Positions 35,579-46,351 are shown, numbered from the stretch's first letter. The stretch is DNA of 64,000 bases from Devosia neptuniae (GCF_025452235.1 NZ_CP104965.1:124001-188000); one strand, 5' to 3'. The notes: a model not told the origin generated them from the letters alone. Program-made: numbers and translations.

Positions 35579-37273
35579 GTGTCAAACGGCCTTCGTCGGA
35601 AATTGACCAGCTATGGCGACCAGGGCTTTTCCCTGTTTTTGCGCAAGGCGTTCATCAAGGCCATGGGCTATTCCGATGACGCGCTGGACCGCCCCATCGT
35701 GGGCATTGCCAATACCTATTCCGACTACAATCCGTGCCACGGCAATGTGCCGCAATTGATCGAGGCGGCCAAGCGTGGGGTGATGCTGGGCGGCGCGCTG
35801 CCCATGGTGTTTCCGACCATTTCGATCCACGAAAGCTTTGCCTCGCCGACCTCGATGTATCTGCGCAATCTGATGGCGATGGAAACCGAGGAGATGATCC
35901 GCGCCCAGCCGATGGACAGCGTCATCCTGATCGGGGGCTGCGACAAGACGCTGCCGGCGCAGATCATGGCTGCCGCCAGCAGCGAAATTCCCGCCGTCTT
36001 CCTGCCGACCGGGCCGATGGCGACCGGGCACCATAAGGGTGAGCGGCTGGGCGCCTGCACCGATTGCCGCCGCTTCTGGGGGCGGTTCCGGGCCGGGGAG
36101 ATCGACGAGGCCGAAATCAGCGAAGTCAATAATCGCCTGGTGAGTTCGGTGGGGACCTGCACGGTGATGGGCACGGCCAGCACCATGGCCAACCTGACCG
36201 AGGTGATGGGGCTGTGCCTGCCGCGCGCCGGATCGGCACCGGCGACCGAAGCAGAGCGGGTGCGCCTGTCGGAGGCCACCGGGAGCCTTGCAGCAAAGCT
36301 CGCCACCGAAGGCGGGCCGACGGTCAAGGAGCTGTTGACGCCGGCGGCGATCCGCAATGGGCTGGTGGCCCTGCAGGCCATGGGTGGTTCGACCAATGCG
36401 GTGGTGCATCTGGCCGCCATTTGCGGGCGGCTGGGCATTCCGCTGGATATGGCGCTGCTGGACGAGTTGGGGCAGCGGGTACCGCTGCTGGTCGATCTGC
36501 AGCCGTCGGGGCAGCATTATATGGAGCAGTTCCATAAAGCTGGCGGCGTGCCCGCATTGCTCAAGGAAATCCGGGGCGAGCTCGATCTGAGCGCGCCGAC
36601 AATCCATGGCGCCAGCATTGGCGACGTGATCGATGCCGTGGTGGACGAACCGGGGCAGACCATTATCCGCACTATGGCCGCGCCACTGAAGCCGATCGGC
36701 ACGCTGGCCGTGCTCAAGGGCAACCTGGCGCCGCGCGGGGCGATCATCAAGCAATCAGCTGCCTCGAAGACGTTGATGCAGCACACGGGCCGCGCCGTGG
36801 TGTTCGAGAGTGTCGAGGACCTGTCCAACCGGATCGACAGCGACGAGCTGGACGTGGCGGCCGATGACGTGCTGGTGCTGCGCAATGCCGGGCCCAAGGG
36901 CGCGCCGGGCATGCCGGAGGCGGGGTATTTGCCTATTCCGCGCAAGCTCGCGCGGCAGGGCGTGAAGGACATGGTGCGGATTTCCGACGCCCGAATGAGC
37001 GGCACGGCCTTCGGCACGGTGATCCTGCATATTTCGCCAGAAGCCGCCGCTGGTGGGCCGCTGGCCATCGTGCAGACGGGAGACAGCATCACGCTGGACG
37101 TGCCCGGACGCTCGCTCAATCTCGATATCCCGGCCGCCGAATTCGAGCGGCGCATGGCGGCACTGCCGCCCCCGGCGGAGACAGCACGGCGCGGCTATGA
37201 CCGGCTCTATCATGAGCATGTCATGCAGGCCGATGAGGGCGCCGATTTTGATTTCCTGCAGGCCAATTCGTGA
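35579..37273 (+). CDS. IlvD/Edd family dehydratase (sugar-acid dehydratase)
   Basis: A 564-residue iron-sulfur dehydratase. The three cluster-ligand cysteines are visible: Cys53 in YNPCHGNVPQ, Cys121 in IGGCDKTLPAQ and Cys194 in VGTCTVMGTAST. The spacing fits the [2Fe-2S] sugar-acid dehydratases (arabinonate/xylonate type), and no other branched-chain amino acid genes are nearby. It would turn an aldonate into a 2-keto-3-deoxy acid. The start is GTG 35579 with CGGGAG upstream. It overlaps the next gene by four bases. Confidence 0.9.
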   Translation: MSNGLRRKLTSYGDQGFSLFLRKAFIKAMGYSDDALDRPIVGIANTYSDYNPCHGNVPQLIEAAKRGVMLGGALPMVFPTISIHESFASPTSMYLRNLMAMETEEMIRAQPMDSVILIGGCDKTLPAQIMAAASSEIPAVFLPTGPMATGHHKGERLGACTDCRRFWGRFRAGEIDEAEISEVNNRLVSSVGTCTVMGTASTMANLTEVMGLCLPRAGSAPATEAERVRLSEATGSLAAKLATEGGPTVKELLTPAAIRNGLVALQAMGGSTNAVVHLAAICGRLGIPLDMALLDELGQRVPLLVDLQPSGQHYMEQFHKAGGVPALLKEIRGELDLSAPTIHGASIGDVIDAVVDEPGQTIIRTMAAPLKPIGTLAVLKGNLAPRGAIIKQSAASKTLMQHTGRAVVFESVEDLSNRIDSDELDVAADDVLVLRNAGPKGAPGMPEAGYLPIPRKLARQGVKDMVRISDARMSGTAFGTVILHISPEAAAGGPLAIVQTGDSITLDVPGRSLNLDIPAAEFERRMAALPPPAETARRGYDRLYHEHVMQADEGADFDFLQANS

Positions 37274-38127
37274 GCCAGAGTGAAGCGCCGCTCTGCCTGC
37301 CGCCCAAGCCATTGGGTGCCCTGCCCCGCCTGCCCGATGGCGCCTGCGACAGCCATTTCCATGTCTTCGAGGCCGGCGCGCCGCTGGCCTCGCCACGCAG
37401 CTATACGCCGCAAATCCTGACCATTGCCGATTGGCAGCTTTATGCCGAGGCGGCAGGGATTGCCCGCGGCGTGCTGGTGCAGCCCAGTGTCTACGGCCTC
37501 GACAATAGCGTCATGCTGCGCGCGATTGCCAGCGACCCGCAGCGCCTGCGCGGCATTGCTGTGGTGGCGCCGGATATTTCCGCCGAGGCGTTGCGCGAAC
37601 TGGACGCAGCCGGCGTGCGCGGCATTCGCATCAATACCCGCAACAAGGCCGGGGTGGCGCTGGACGCGGTGGGCGAATTGCTCGGCAAGGTCGCCGCGTT
37701 GGGCTGGTCGGTGCAATTTCAGGTGCGGGCGGAGCAATTGGCTGATGTAGCAGCACTGGAGCATGGCGAAACGCCACTGGTACTTGATCATCTGGGCTTC
37801 ATCCGCTTTGGCGAGGCCGATACCGGCACGCGGCTGGATGCGCTGCGGCATCTGCTCGACCGGCCCAACATCTACACCAAGATTTCGGCCCCCTACCGGC
37901 TGACGGCCAGCGCAGACTATACCGATGTGGGCGCTGCCATTACCGCGCTAGCGGCATCGCATCCCCATCGCCTGCTCTGGGGCAGCGATTGGCCGCATAC
38001 CGAATTGTGGGACAAGATGCCTGAGGACGGGGATTTGCTTTCCGCCTACGAAACATGGCTTCCTGATGCGCAAGTGCGGCGGCAGATTTTCGTCGATACG
38101 CCCACTTCGCTGTTTTTCGGTCGCTGA
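37270..38127 (+). CDS. Amidohydrolase 2 family protein (lactonase-like)
   Basis: A 285-residue TIM-barrel hydrolase of the 2-pyrone-4,6-dicarboxylate lactonase/galactarolactone isomerase group. It has CDSHFHVF near the N-terminus, GIRINTRN, VLDHLGFIRFG and the metal Asp in LLWGSDWPHTELW. Placed after a sugar-acid dehydratase, it may open or isomerise a sugar lactone. The GTG start overlaps the dehydratase stop by four bases, so the two are coupled. Confidence 0.87.
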   Translation: MSQSEAPLCLPPKPLGALPRLPDGACDSHFHVFEAGAPLASPRSYTPQILTIADWQLYAEAAGIARGVLVQPSVYGLDNSVMLRAIASDPQRLRGIAVVAPDISAEALRELDAAGVRGIRINTRNKAGVALDAVGELLGKVAALGWSVQFQVRAEQLADVAALEHGETPLVLDHLGFIRFGEADTGTRLDALRHLLDRPNIYTKISAPYRLTASADYTDVGAAITALAASHPHRLLWGSDWPHTELWDKMPEDGDLLSAYETWLPDAQVRRQIFVDTPTSLFFGR

Positions 38128-38146
38128 CCGCAAGGAGATTTGACGC

Positions 38147-38932
38147 ATGAAGCTCGGACTGGAAGGCAAACGCGCACTAGTATTGGGCGCCAGCAAGGGG
38201 CTGGGCGCGGCGATTGCGCTGGGCCTCGTCAATGAAGGCGCGCAGGTGATCGGCGCGGCGCGCAGCGTGGAGCTGGTCAGCGCGCTGGACGGTCAGGTCG
38301 ACAAGAGCCTCAATGGTTCGATCACCGGCCGCAAGCTCGATCTGGCGGATGGGCAATCCGTTTCTGAGCTAAGCGAAGCGCTGATCGCTGAGGGTGGCGT
38401 CGATATCATCATCAACAATTCGGGCGGGCCGGCGCCGGGCGAGGCCGCCAGCGTGCCGCTTTCGGCCTGGAATGCCGGCTTCCAATCCATGGTGGCCAAT
38501 ATCATCACGCTCAATCAGGCGCTGCTGCCGGCCATGACCGCGCGCGGCTGGGGGCGCATCGTGACCCTCACATCGTCGGGCGTCGAAGCGCCCATCGCCC
38601 GGCTGGCGATTTCCAACGCGCTGCGGCAGGCGCTGGTGGGGTGGTCCAAGACGCTGGCGAGCGAAGTCGCTCCGTCCGGGATCACCGTCAATGTGGTGGT
38701 GCAGGGCCGCATCCATACCGACCGCGTCGATGAACTCGACGCGGTTGCGGCAAAACGGCAAAATATGGAGATCGACGCGGTGCGCCGGGCTTCCATCGCG
38801 ACCATTCCAGCGGGCCGTTATGGGCGCCCGGAGGAACTGGCCGATGCGGTGGTGTTTCTGGTCAGTGAGCGGGCCAGTTATATCACCGGCTCACGCATCA
38901 GGATCGATGGCGGGATGATCCGCTCGATCTAG
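38147..38932 (+). CDS. SDR family oxidoreductase with altered catalytic Tyr/Lys
   Basis: A 261-residue Rossmann-fold protein with [14 protein letters not shown] (cofactor loop) and IIINNSGGP (the NNAG equivalent), ending [16 protein letters not shown]. The active-site serine is in [11 protein letters not shown]. The usual YxxxK is missing: the aligned part reads [14 protein letters not shown], that is, Ser and Arg in place of Tyr and Lys. This variant group of short-chain dehydrogenases exists, but its reaction is less certain. It is the third gene of the IlvD-type operon (20-base gap) and presumably reduces or oxidises a pathway intermediate. Confidence 0.86.
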   Translation: MKLGLEGKRALVLGASKGLGAAIALGLVNEGAQVIGAARSVELVSALDGQVDKSLNGSITGRKLDLADGQSVSELSEALIAEGGVDIIINNSGGPAPGEAASVPLSAWNAGFQSMVANIITLNQALLPAMTARGWGRIVTLTSSGVEAPIARLAISNALRQALVGWSKTLASEVAPSGITVNVVVQGRIHTDRVDELDAVAAKRQNMEIDAVRRASIATIPAGRYGRPEELADAVVFLVSERASYITGSRIRIDGGMIRSI

Positions 38933-38988
38933 CAGAGGGCTCGGGGGCAGATGGCGAAACCGCCGGGCCGCCCCCAGTGCCTCAAGGC

Positions 38989-39345
38989 TTAGCTGCTGCT
39001 CGACAGCGTTTCGGGGGTGCCGAATTCACCGCGACCATAGGATTCGCCGGTGCCGGTACCGGTGTTCAGCGACTGGCCGTTCGGGCGAACTGGCTGGAAA
39101 GTGTCCTTGTCGAAGAACTGCGTCGTCGTGGTGCCATCAGCGGCAGTGACGGTGGCGCGGATCGCCTGGCCCCAGGCTTCAAGACCGGTGGCTTCGATGC
39201 CGCGTTCGGCAAGGGTGCGCTCGATGTTGAACTTGGAATGACCGAACAGATCATCATTGGTGGTGAGGCTGGCGGCATTGGCCATGCCCGGCAGGGCGAA
39301 GGCAGCAGCGGCGGTAGCAAGAATAGCAAAAGCAAAGGTTTTCAT
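38989..39345 (-). CDS. Small secreted protein of unknown function
   Basis: A 118-residue protein with a clear signal peptide (MKTFAFAILATAAAAFALP to about MANAAS). The mature part has no motif that I recognise. It contains the stretch NIERTLAERGIEATGLEAWG and a C-terminal low-complexity tail (GTGTGESYGRGEFG, then a run of serines). The signal peptide suggests a periplasmic or exported protein. ATG 39345 is chosen because it starts the signal peptide; codons further up lack a ribosome site. Neighbouring genes do not hint at a role. Confidence 0.75.
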   Translation of the reverse strand: MKTFAFAILATAAAAFALPGMANAASLTTNDDLFGHSKFNIERTLAERGIEATGLEAWGQAIRATVTAADGTTTTQFFDKDTFQPVRPNGQSLNTGTGTGESYGRGEFGTPETLSSSS

Positions 39346-39531
39346 TTGAGGTCTTCCTTTCGAAGGTGACGTCAAACTAGGACTGCAAGATTGCCCCAAG
39401 CTTGCGGCCCGCAGAAAAGTGAAATTTTTTTACCGAAACCAAGCCATTGATTATAAAATGCTATTTCTGACATGAACGCGTTGTAATGAATGCGCCCCGC
39501 AAGGCTTTGCACATTGCTGCCATAATCGAAT

Positions 39532-39561
39532 CCGGCAGGCGGGCCGAAGCGGGCCTGCCGG
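39532..39561 (-). terminator. Hairpin after the RND pump gene
   Basis: CCGGCAGGC (39532-39540) pairs with GCCTGCCGG (39553-39561), nine bases beyond the stop of the RND gene. There is no T-run, so the call is tentative. Confidence 0.4.
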
Positions 39562-39570
39562 AAATGGCGA

Positions 39571-42500
39571 TCAGGCGGTGGCCGGTTTTTCGGCTTCCGC
39601 CTCACCATGATGGGCCGGCTTGCCGGGCATCAGGCGCTTGACGAAGCGTGACAGGCTTTCGGTATAGGTCAGGATCACCGGCACCACGACCAGGGTCAAC
39701 AGCGTCGAGCTGATCAGCCCGCCGATCACCGCATGGGCCATGGGCGCGTTCTGCCCGCTGCCTTCATGCAGGCTGAGCGCCAGCGGCAGCATGCCGAACA
39801 CCATGGCCAACGTGGTCATGATGATGGGCCGGAAGCGGGTGACGCCGGCCTCCACCAGGGCATCGTAGAGATTGAGCCCGTCCTTGACCTTGTGGTTGGC
39901 ATTGTCGACCAAGAGGATGGCGTTTTTTACCACCAGGCCCATCAGCATGATGAAGCCGATCATGCTCATCATATTGAGCGTCGAGCCGCCGATCAGCAGG
40001 CCGAGGATAACGCCGACCAGCGAGAGGGGCAGCGACATCATGATGGCGATCGGCTGCAGGAAGCTGCCGAACTGGCTGGCCAGTACCAGATAGATGAAGA
40101 CCACCGCGAGCAGCAGCGCGGCGCCGGCCGAAGCTGCCGTATCGCCCAATTGCTCGGCATCGCCGCCCATGGAGATGCGATAGCCGGGCGGCAATTCCAT
40201 CTCGTCCATGGCCTGCTGGATGGCCGGCATGACATCGCCAATGGTGACGCCGGAAATATTCGCGTCCACGGTGATCTGGCGGGTCAGGTCCCGGCGCTGG
40301 ATTTCGCCCGGTCCGGTCGACATTGCGACATCGGCGACATCACCCAGCCGCACCACTGACGTATCGGTGCGCGCGATGGGCAGGCTATACAGCGCCTCGA
40401 CCTGGTCACGTTCCTGCGGCGGCAGGCGGACGATGAGCTTATAAGTCTCCTCCTCCGGCGAGGTCCATTCGCTGACCTCTTCGCCGCTCAGCATGGGCTG
40501 CAGGATGGCGCCAATCTGCTGCATGGAGACGCCGACTTCGCTGGCGAGGTCCTGGTTGACGCGAATGCCGACCACCGGCTGCGCCGCCTCAAGCGAGCTT
40601 TCGATATCGGCAAGGCCGTTGATATTGGCCAGCTTGGCCGTGAACTCATCCGCCAGGCGGCCCAAGGTGGCAAAGCTGTCGCCGTAGAGCGTAACCTGCA
40701 CCGGCTTGGTCACCCCGCCGCCCAAGCCGCTGGCAACGCCGACCACGGTGGTGATGCCGGGCACCTGGGCCAGCACGTCGCGAGCCGGGCCGGTCATTTC
40801 ATGGGGCATGCGGTCGCGTTGGCCGGGCGGTACCATGGAAACCAGGATGCTGGCCGAGTTTTCGCCCGACGCGCTCTGGCCGGCATTGATGGTGGCGTAG
40901 GTGCGTTCCACCTCGGGCATTTGTCGCAATAGCGCCTCGATCTGGCGCACCTTGTCGCCTGTATAGGCCAGCGAGGAGCCCTGCGGAGTTTCCACTTCAA
41001 CGGTGAATTCACTGTTGTCGCTGGGCGGCACGAATTCCACACCAACCATGGGCAGCAGCAGGAAGCTCGAGAAGAACAGCGCCACCGCCGTGCCCAGCGT
41101 CGCGATGCGATGGCGCAGGCTCCAGCGCAACACGCTGCGATAGCGTTCGCTGAGCCAGCCGAAAAACTCATCGAACTTGGCGACCAGCCGGCCGATCGGA
41201 CCGCGCTTGGCATTGGGCTCGGAGGCCGGATCATACCAGACGCTGCTCATCATCGGGTCGAGCGTGAAGGCGACGAATAGCGAAATCAGCACGGCCACCG
41301 AAACGGTGACGCCGAATTGCAGGAAGAAGCGGCCGATCATGCCTTCCATGAAGGCCACGGGCAGGAATACCGCGACGATGGACAGCGTCGAGGCCAGCAC
41401 CGCCAGCCCGATCTCATTGGTGCCATCGACCGCAGCCTGGAAGTGGCCCTTGCCCATATGCAGGTGGCGCATGATATTTTCACGCACCACGATGGCATCG
41501 TCGATCAGGATACCCACCGAAAGCGACAGCGCCATCAGCGTCATCATATTGAGCGTGAAGCCCAGCATATAGAGCACGATCATGGTGCCGATGATCGAAA
41601 TGGGCAGGGTCAGTCCCGTGATGACGGTCGAGCGCCACGAATTGAGGAACAGGAAGACGATCAGGACGGCCAGCACCGCGCCTTCGATGATCATGTTCTG
41701 CACGGTGTGGAAGGATTGCTCCACCTCGACGGAATTGTCGCGCACCACATCGATGTGAACGCCGGCCGGCAGCTCGCTCTGTTCGAGCCGTTCCAGCGTC
41801 TGGTGGATGGCGTGGGCCACGCCCACCGTATTGGCGCCCTGCACCTTGAGAATATCGATGGACAGTGCCCGCTCGCCATTGATGAAGGCCAGGCTTTCAT
41901 CGTCGCTGGGGCCGGAGCTGATGGTGGCGACCTCGCCCAGCCGCACGGGCTGGCCGCCGGTGCGCGCCACGATGATGTCAGCGAAATCGTCGATGTTCTG
42001 GATTTTACCCTCGATCTGGATCGAGCGGGCCACCGAGCCTTCGGTGATGCTGCCGGCCGGCAGATCGCGATTGTTCTGGGCGATGGCGGTCATGACATCG
42101 CTCATGGAGACGCCGAAAGCATCGAGCCGGTCGGGATCGACCTGCACGTCGATTTGCGTCGGCACGCCACCGACCAGTGTCACGCTGCCCACGCCCTGCA
42201 CATTGCGCAGGCGATCCACCACGACATCGTTGGCCAGATCGGTCAGTTCGCTGGGCGAAAGCGTGTCGGAGCGAATGGCCAGCGAGACGATCGGCATGGC
42301 GGCCGGATCGAAGCGCAGGATTTGCGGCTTGTCGGCATTTTGCGGCAGGTCGGCCTCGATGGACGACATCTTGTCGCGCACTTCCTGCAGCGCTTCGACC
42401 GAGTTCACCTCCATGTCGAACATGATGACGACCAGCGCCTGGTTCTGCCGCGCCGTCGAGGTCAGCGAGTCGATGCCGCTGATCGTGTTCACCGAATCCT

Positions 42501-42702
42501 CGATGGGCTTGATGATGTCGTTTTCGACCGATTCAGCCGACGCGCCCGGATAGGAAACGACCACCGCGACGACCGGCAGGTCGACATCGGGCAATTGCTC
42601 GATGGGCAGGCGCTGATAGGAATAGAGGCCGAACACCATCAGCGCCACCATGACCATGGTGGCAAAGACGGGGTGATTGACGCTGATACGGGTGAGGAAC
42701 AT
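39571..42702 (-). CDS. RND efflux pump inner-membrane transporter (HAE1 type)
   Basis: A 1043-residue AcrB-like proton antiporter with about 12 membrane helices and two large periplasmic domains. It begins [20 protein letters not shown] and has the proton-relay aspartate pair in [14 protein letters not shown] and later [17 protein letters not shown]. The length is normal for the family. It forms an operon with the periplasmic adaptor gene (three-base gap). No TolC-type outer-membrane gene is in the window, so it must use one encoded elsewhere. A divergent two-component system may control it. Confidence 0.93.
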   Translation of the reverse strand: MFLTRISVNHPVFATMVMVALMVFGLYSYQRLPIEQLPDVDLPVVAVVVSYPGASAESVENDIIKPIEDSVNTISGIDSLTSTARQNQALVVIMFDMEVNSVEALQEVRDKMSSIEADLPQNADKPQILRFDPAAMPIVSLAIRSDTLSPSELTDLANDVVVDRLRNVQGVGSVTLVGGVPTQIDVQVDPDRLDAFGVSMSDVMTAIAQNNRDLPAGSITEGSVARSIQIEGKIQNIDDFADIIVARTGGQPVRLGEVATISSGPSDDESLAFINGERALSIDILKVQGANTVGVAHAIHQTLERLEQSELPAGVHIDVVRDNSVEVEQSFHTVQNMIIEGAVLAVLIVFLFLNSWRSTVITGLTLPISIIGTMIVLYMLGFTLNMMTLMALSLSVGILIDDAIVVRENIMRHLHMGKGHFQAAVDGTNEIGLAVLASTLSIVAVFLPVAFMEGMIGRFFLQFGVTVSVAVLISLFVAFTLDPMMSSVWYDPASEPNAKRGPIGRLVAKFDEFFGWLSERYRSVLRWSLRHRIATLGTAVALFFSSFLLLPMVGVEFVPPSDNSEFTVEVETPQGSSLAYTGDKVRQIEALLRQMPEVERTYATINAGQSASGENSASILVSMVPPGQRDRMPHEMTGPARDVLAQVPGITTVVGVASGLGGGVTKPVQVTLYGDSFATLGRLADEFTAKLANINGLADIESSLEAAQPVVGIRVNQDLASEVGVSMQQIGAILQPMLSGEEVSEWTSPEEETYKLIVRLPPQERDQVEALYSLPIARTDTSVVRLGDVADVAMSTGPGEIQRRDLTRQITVDANISGVTIGDVMPAIQQAMDEMELPPGYRISMGGDAEQLGDTAASAGAALLLAVVFIYLVLASQFGSFLQPIAIMMSLPLSLVGVILGLLIGGSTLNMMSMIGFIMLMGLVVKNAILLVDNANHKVKDGLNLYDALVEAGVTRFRPIIMTTLAMVFGMLPLALSLHEGSGQNAPMAHAVIGGLISSTLLTLVVVPVILTYTESLSRFVKRLMPGKPAHHGEAEAEKPATA

Positions 42703-42705
42703 CGA

Positions 42706-43932
42706 TCAGTTCTCCACCACGCGAACCTGCATGCCGGCCCGCAGGTCATCCAGCCGCCCGGACACTAAAGTGTCGCCGACGTCGAGGCCCGAGGTCAGCT
42801 CGGTGACGCGGGCGGCGCGCCAGTTGCGCGACGCCTCGACCGGTTGGCGCACCAGGTCGCCATCGACGATTTTGAGCACGAATGCCCCCGCATCATCCTC
42901 GCGGATGGCCGCTGGCGGCACGGCGAGGGTGTTTTCGGCTTCGGCGGTAACGATCTGGCCGGTGGCGAACATGCCGCCGCGCAATTCACCGCCGGGATTG
43001 TCGACGGTGACCAGCACGGGAACCGTGCGCGTACCGGCAGTGGCGACCGGGCTGATGCCGGCGACGTTGCCGCTGAACTGACGCCCGGGCAAGCCTTCGA
43101 CGGTCAGCGTGACATGCTGGCCGGGCTGCAAGGTCGGGCTGGCGCTGACCGGCACATAGGCGGTCATTTCCATCACCGACAGATCAACGATCTGCATGAG
43201 ATTGGCGCCGGGCGAAGTCACCTGCCCCGGCTCGACCGCCCGCGAGGCCACCACACCATCGAAGGGCGCGACGATCGTGGCATTGCGCAGGGCGATTTCG
43301 GCGGCAGCAACCTGGGCTTCCAGCGCCCGCAAATTGGAGCGCAGTGCATCGACATTGGCGCGCTCGCTGTCGAGATTGGCTGAGGCGACCAGACCGCGAT
43401 CGTTGAGACGTTCGCTGCGGGTCACCTGCGCTTCGGCCTGGGCGAGCTGGGCGCGGGTGGCTTCGGCGGTGCTGCGCTGCTGTTGCAACTGAATGCCCAG
43501 CGTTTCGATATCGACCTGCACCAGCACGTCGCCCGCCTGCACCCGGTCGCCGACGCGGAAGTGCACGTCATCGACGGTGCCGCTGACCTGGGAGGAGAGG
43601 TTTATGGTACGGCGCGGGGCGAGCGAGCCGGTGGCCTTGAGCGTTTCGGTGATCGTTTGCGGCTGCAATGTCGTGACATCGCGGCTGAGGATGAGCTTGA
43701 CCGGATCGGGTGTTTCGACGGCGGCCACCGGGGTCGCCGCTTCGGGCGCGGTCAATTGCGGCACCAGAATAAACGCGCCGCCGGCAGCAACGATCAACAC
43801 GCCAAGCCCCCAGAACCAGGGGAATTTGCGCGGCGCGAGGCCAGCATCGAGCAGCGCCTGGCGCTTGCGCTCGCGTCGGGTCAGCGCCCATTCGGGTTTG
43901 ATAGCGTCGGGGCGTTCCACATGCTTGTCCAC
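42706..43932 (-). CDS. RND efflux periplasmic adaptor (membrane fusion protein)
   Basis: A 408-residue adaptor. A short cytoplasmic N-terminus (ALTRRERKRQALLDAG) precedes one membrane helix (FWGLGVLIVAAGGAFILVP), a lipoyl/hairpin region with coiled coil (RSTAEATRAQLAQAEAQVTR; RSNLRALEAQVAAAEIALRN) and a beta-barrel with PFDGVVASRAVEPGQV. I used the GTG at 43932 (VDKHVERPD), which has CGGAG upstream. Longer frames to 44016 lack a ribosome site. It links the RND pump to an outer-membrane channel. Confidence 0.9.
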   Translation of the reverse strand: MDKHVERPDAIKPEWALTRRERKRQALLDAGLAPRKFPWFWGLGVLIVAAGGAFILVPQLTAPEAATPVAAVETPDPVKLILSRDVTTLQPQTITETLKATGSLAPRRTINLSSQVSGTVDDVHFRVGDRVQAGDVLVQVDIETLGIQLQQQRSTAEATRAQLAQAEAQVTRSERLNDRGLVASANLDSERANVDALRSNLRALEAQVAAAEIALRNATIVAPFDGVVASRAVEPGQVTSPGANLMQIVDLSVMEMTAYVPVSASPTLQPGQHVTLTVEGLPGRQFSGNVAGISPVATAGTRTVPVLVTVDNPGGELRGGMFATGQIVTAEAENTLAVPPAAIREDDAGAFVLKIVDGDLVRQPVEASRNWRAARVTELTSGLDVGDTLVSGRLDDLRAGMQVRVVEN

Positions 43933-44176
43933 GGCATAGCTCCGGCCTAGAGGAAAGGGAATAGGGTGTTGCCGGCCCGCCCACGCAGAACATGTTCGGC
44001 ACAAAACCGATGGCAAGGCACAGCAACGTGCCGGTTGTGTGCTGGCAAGCTTGCGTCAACATTGCGCGCGTGAAATGCATGTGCGGACGGCAAAATGTGC
44101 GGCCTGGCGCTGTAAGGTTGCGGCAAGGCTTATCGCGGACAATCCAGAGTATTAATGCCCGAGGAGGCAGGTCTGC

Positions 44177-44848
44177 ATGCGACTATTGCTGGTAGAAGAT
44201 GAGCCCGATATGGCGGCTCTACTGCGCAGCGCGCTGGAAAAACATGATTTCGTAACCGATATCGCGCCCTCGATCGAAGTCGCCATTGAGGCGATCGAAA
44301 CCATCAGCCATGACCTGGTGGTGCTGGATCGCCAATTGGGCGATGGCGACGGCGCCTCGCTGATCGCCTATCTGCGCAAGCGCCGCCCCAATGTGCCCAT
44401 CGTCATTCTCTCCGCCCGCGGCTCAGCCAATGACCGGGTGGAAGGGCTCAATCTGGGCGCCGACGATTATCTGCCCAAGCCTTTCGTGGTCAGCGAATTG
44501 GTGGCGCGGTTGCGCGCCGTGCTGCGCCGGCCCAGCCAGGTGACCTCCAAGCCGCTGAGCATGGGCAATCTGGCATTTGACCTGAACCAGGGCGAGGTGT
44601 TTGTTGCTGGTGAACGGCTCGACCTGCCGCGGCGCGAATATCTGGTGCTCGAAAGCCTGATGCGCCGGGCGGGCCGCACGGTTCGGCGCAACCTGCTCGA
44701 AGAAGAAGTCTATGGCTCGGACGATGAAATCCAGTCCAATTCCCTCGAGGCCCACATCTCGCGGCTGCGTCGCAAGCTGGCGGATGCCGGTGCCTCGGTC
44801 ATCATCCACCCCGTGCGCGGGGTGGGCTATTTGTTGAAACTGACGTGA
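44177..44848 (+). CDS. OmpR family two-component response regulator
   Basis: A 223-residue regulator. The receiver domain has acidic residues in LLVEDEPDMAALL, the phosphorylation site Asp51 in LVVLDRQLGDGD, Lys in DYLPKPFVVSELVARL and a conserved Ser in VILSARG. The winged-helix output domain has LPRREYLVLESLMRRAGRTV and a terminal hairpin IIHPVRGVGYLL. It is divergent from the RND pump operon and overlaps its kinase gene by four bases (GTGA), so it probably regulates the pump or the following porin. Confidence 0.92.
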   Translation: MRLLLVEDEPDMAALLRSALEKHDFVTDIAPSIEVAIEAIETISHDLVVLDRQLGDGDGASLIAYLRKRRPNVPIVILSARGSANDRVEGLNLGADDYLPKPFVVSELVARLRAVLRRPSQVTSKPLSMGNLAFDLNQGEVFVAGERLDLPRREYLVLESLMRRAGRTVRRNLLEEEVYGSDDEIQSNSLEAHISRLRRKLADAGASVIIHPVRGVGYLLKLT

Positions 44849-46239
44849 AACGACTTAGCCGCAATTCCCTCGCCCACAAGCTGACCCGCCAGATGATCCG
44901 CGTGCAGTTGCTGACGCTCGTGCTGTTTTTTGGCCTCGGGGTTTTTCCCACGGTCGTTGCCCCGGTCATCGACTATCTGGGCGATGCCCAACCGCTCGAC
45001 CCCCGGGCGACGGCGGCATTTGCGCATAGCCTGGTGGATGTGGAGGGCGAGCAGATCAATTACGTGGCTTCGCCCGATCTCGACGCCCTGCGCAGGGACT
45101 ATCCCAATCTGTGGTTTTACGTGCGCAATCAGTCCGGCGCCTGGGCCGCTCTCGGCGACGTGCCCAAAATGTACCAGGAGCTGGAAGACAATCTCTGGCT
45201 GTTGGAAGCGGTCGAGGTGCGCACCACCGATCCCAGCTATGGCTCGCTCCTCGTGCGCACCGAGCAATCGCCGGTCGGCACCGTTCGCGTGATGACCGGC
45301 GGCGGACCCACCGTTGGTGTGGCTGCCATCATCAAGAAGGTTTCGGGCCTTTTGGCGCTCGCCATGGTTGCGCTATTGGGCCTTGCCAGCGCCATCACCA
45401 TTCCCATTATCGTGCGCCGCGAGATGCGCAGTCTCAAGGGCGCGGCCGACGAGGCCGAACTGATCGACATCGATGCCCGCGGCACCAGGCTGTCCACCGA
45501 AAGCCTGCCCGACGAGGTGCAGCCGCTGGTCAAAGCGGTCAATGACGGGCTGGCGCGGCTCGACGATTCCTACGCCAAGCGCGAACGGTTCCTCGCCGAT
45601 TCCGCCCATGAATTGCGCACCCCCATCGCCATCCTGCAGACCCGCATCGAAATGGCCGAGCCCTTCCCCGAAAAGGGTCAATTGCTGGTCGATGCGGCAC
45701 GGCTGGCCAGCATGGCCGGGCAATTGCTCGATCTGCAGCGCATGGATCTGGGCAGCACCAATTTCGAACCCACCGAGCTGGGCGACATGGCCAGCAATGT
45801 GGTGGGCGATCTGGCCCCGCTGGCCATTGCTGCGGGCTACGAACTCTCGCTCAATGCACCGGACGATCCGGTCATGGTGCAGGGCGACAGCAGCAGCCTG
45901 AGCCGGGCGCTGACCAATATCATCCAGAACGCCATTGCCTATGGCGGCAAGCATGGCGAGATCATCGTCGAAGTGGGCCGCGACGGCACGATTGCGGTCA
46001 GCGACGAGGGCCCCGGTATTCCCGCCAGCGAGCGCGACCGGGTGTTCGAGCCCTTCTATCGCGTCAAGCCATCCTCGCACGGCGCGGGGCTGGGCCTCAA
46101 CCTGGTGGAAGCCATTGTGCGGCGCCACCACGGCTATATCACCATTGCCGACGCGCCCTCGGGCGGGGCCAGCGTCATCGTCACACTGCCACTGTTGCGG
46201 GCCGCTGCAACAAAAAAGGAATTGGAGCCGGCACTGTAA
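44845..46239 (+). CDS. Two-component sensor histidine kinase
   Basis: A 464-residue inner-membrane kinase. It has a first helix around 20-45, a periplasmic sensor of about 120 residues, and a second helix (LLALAMVALLGLASAITIPI). A linker leads to the H-box DSAHELRTPIAILQTR (His255), N-box NIIQNAIAYGG, G1 box VSDEGPGIPASERDRVFEPF and G2 box GAGLGLNLVEAIVRRHHG. The GTG start overlaps the response regulator stop. The stimulus is unknown; position next to an RND pump suggests envelope stress or a toxic compound. Confidence 0.92.
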   Translation: MKRLSRNSLAHKLTRQMIRVQLLTLVLFFGLGVFPTVVAPVIDYLGDAQPLDPRATAAFAHSLVDVEGEQINYVASPDLDALRRDYPNLWFYVRNQSGAWAALGDVPKMYQELEDNLWLLEAVEVRTTDPSYGSLLVRTEQSPVGTVRVMTGGGPTVGVAAIIKKVSGLLALAMVALLGLASAITIPIIVRREMRSLKGAADEAELIDIDARGTRLSTESLPDEVQPLVKAVNDGLARLDDSYAKRERFLADSAHELRTPIAILQTRIEMAEPFPEKGQLLVDAARLASMAGQLLDLQRMDLGSTNFEPTELGDMASNVVGDLAPLAIAAGYELSLNAPDDPVMVQGDSSSLSRALTNIIQNAIAYGGKHGEIIVEVGRDGTIAVSDEGPGIPASERDRVFEPFYRVKPSSHGAGLGLNLVEAIVRRHHGYITIADAPSGGASVIVTLPLLRAAATKKELEPAL

Positions 46240-46351
46240 GGCCCACGCAATCTTGGGGGATCAATCTGGCGTCAGTACAGCGGACAAGCGCCTCATGCCG
46301 AGGCGGACCAAACCGCCCGCTGCGCAGCGATTTCTCAGGAGTATAACCCAA

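Noticed and set aside
41317..42768. A 483-codon plus-strand open frame opposite the RND pump gene
   Set aside because: It is a GC-rich antisense shadow with His/Asp/Gly-rich composition and no domain. The RND gene on the other strand is certain.
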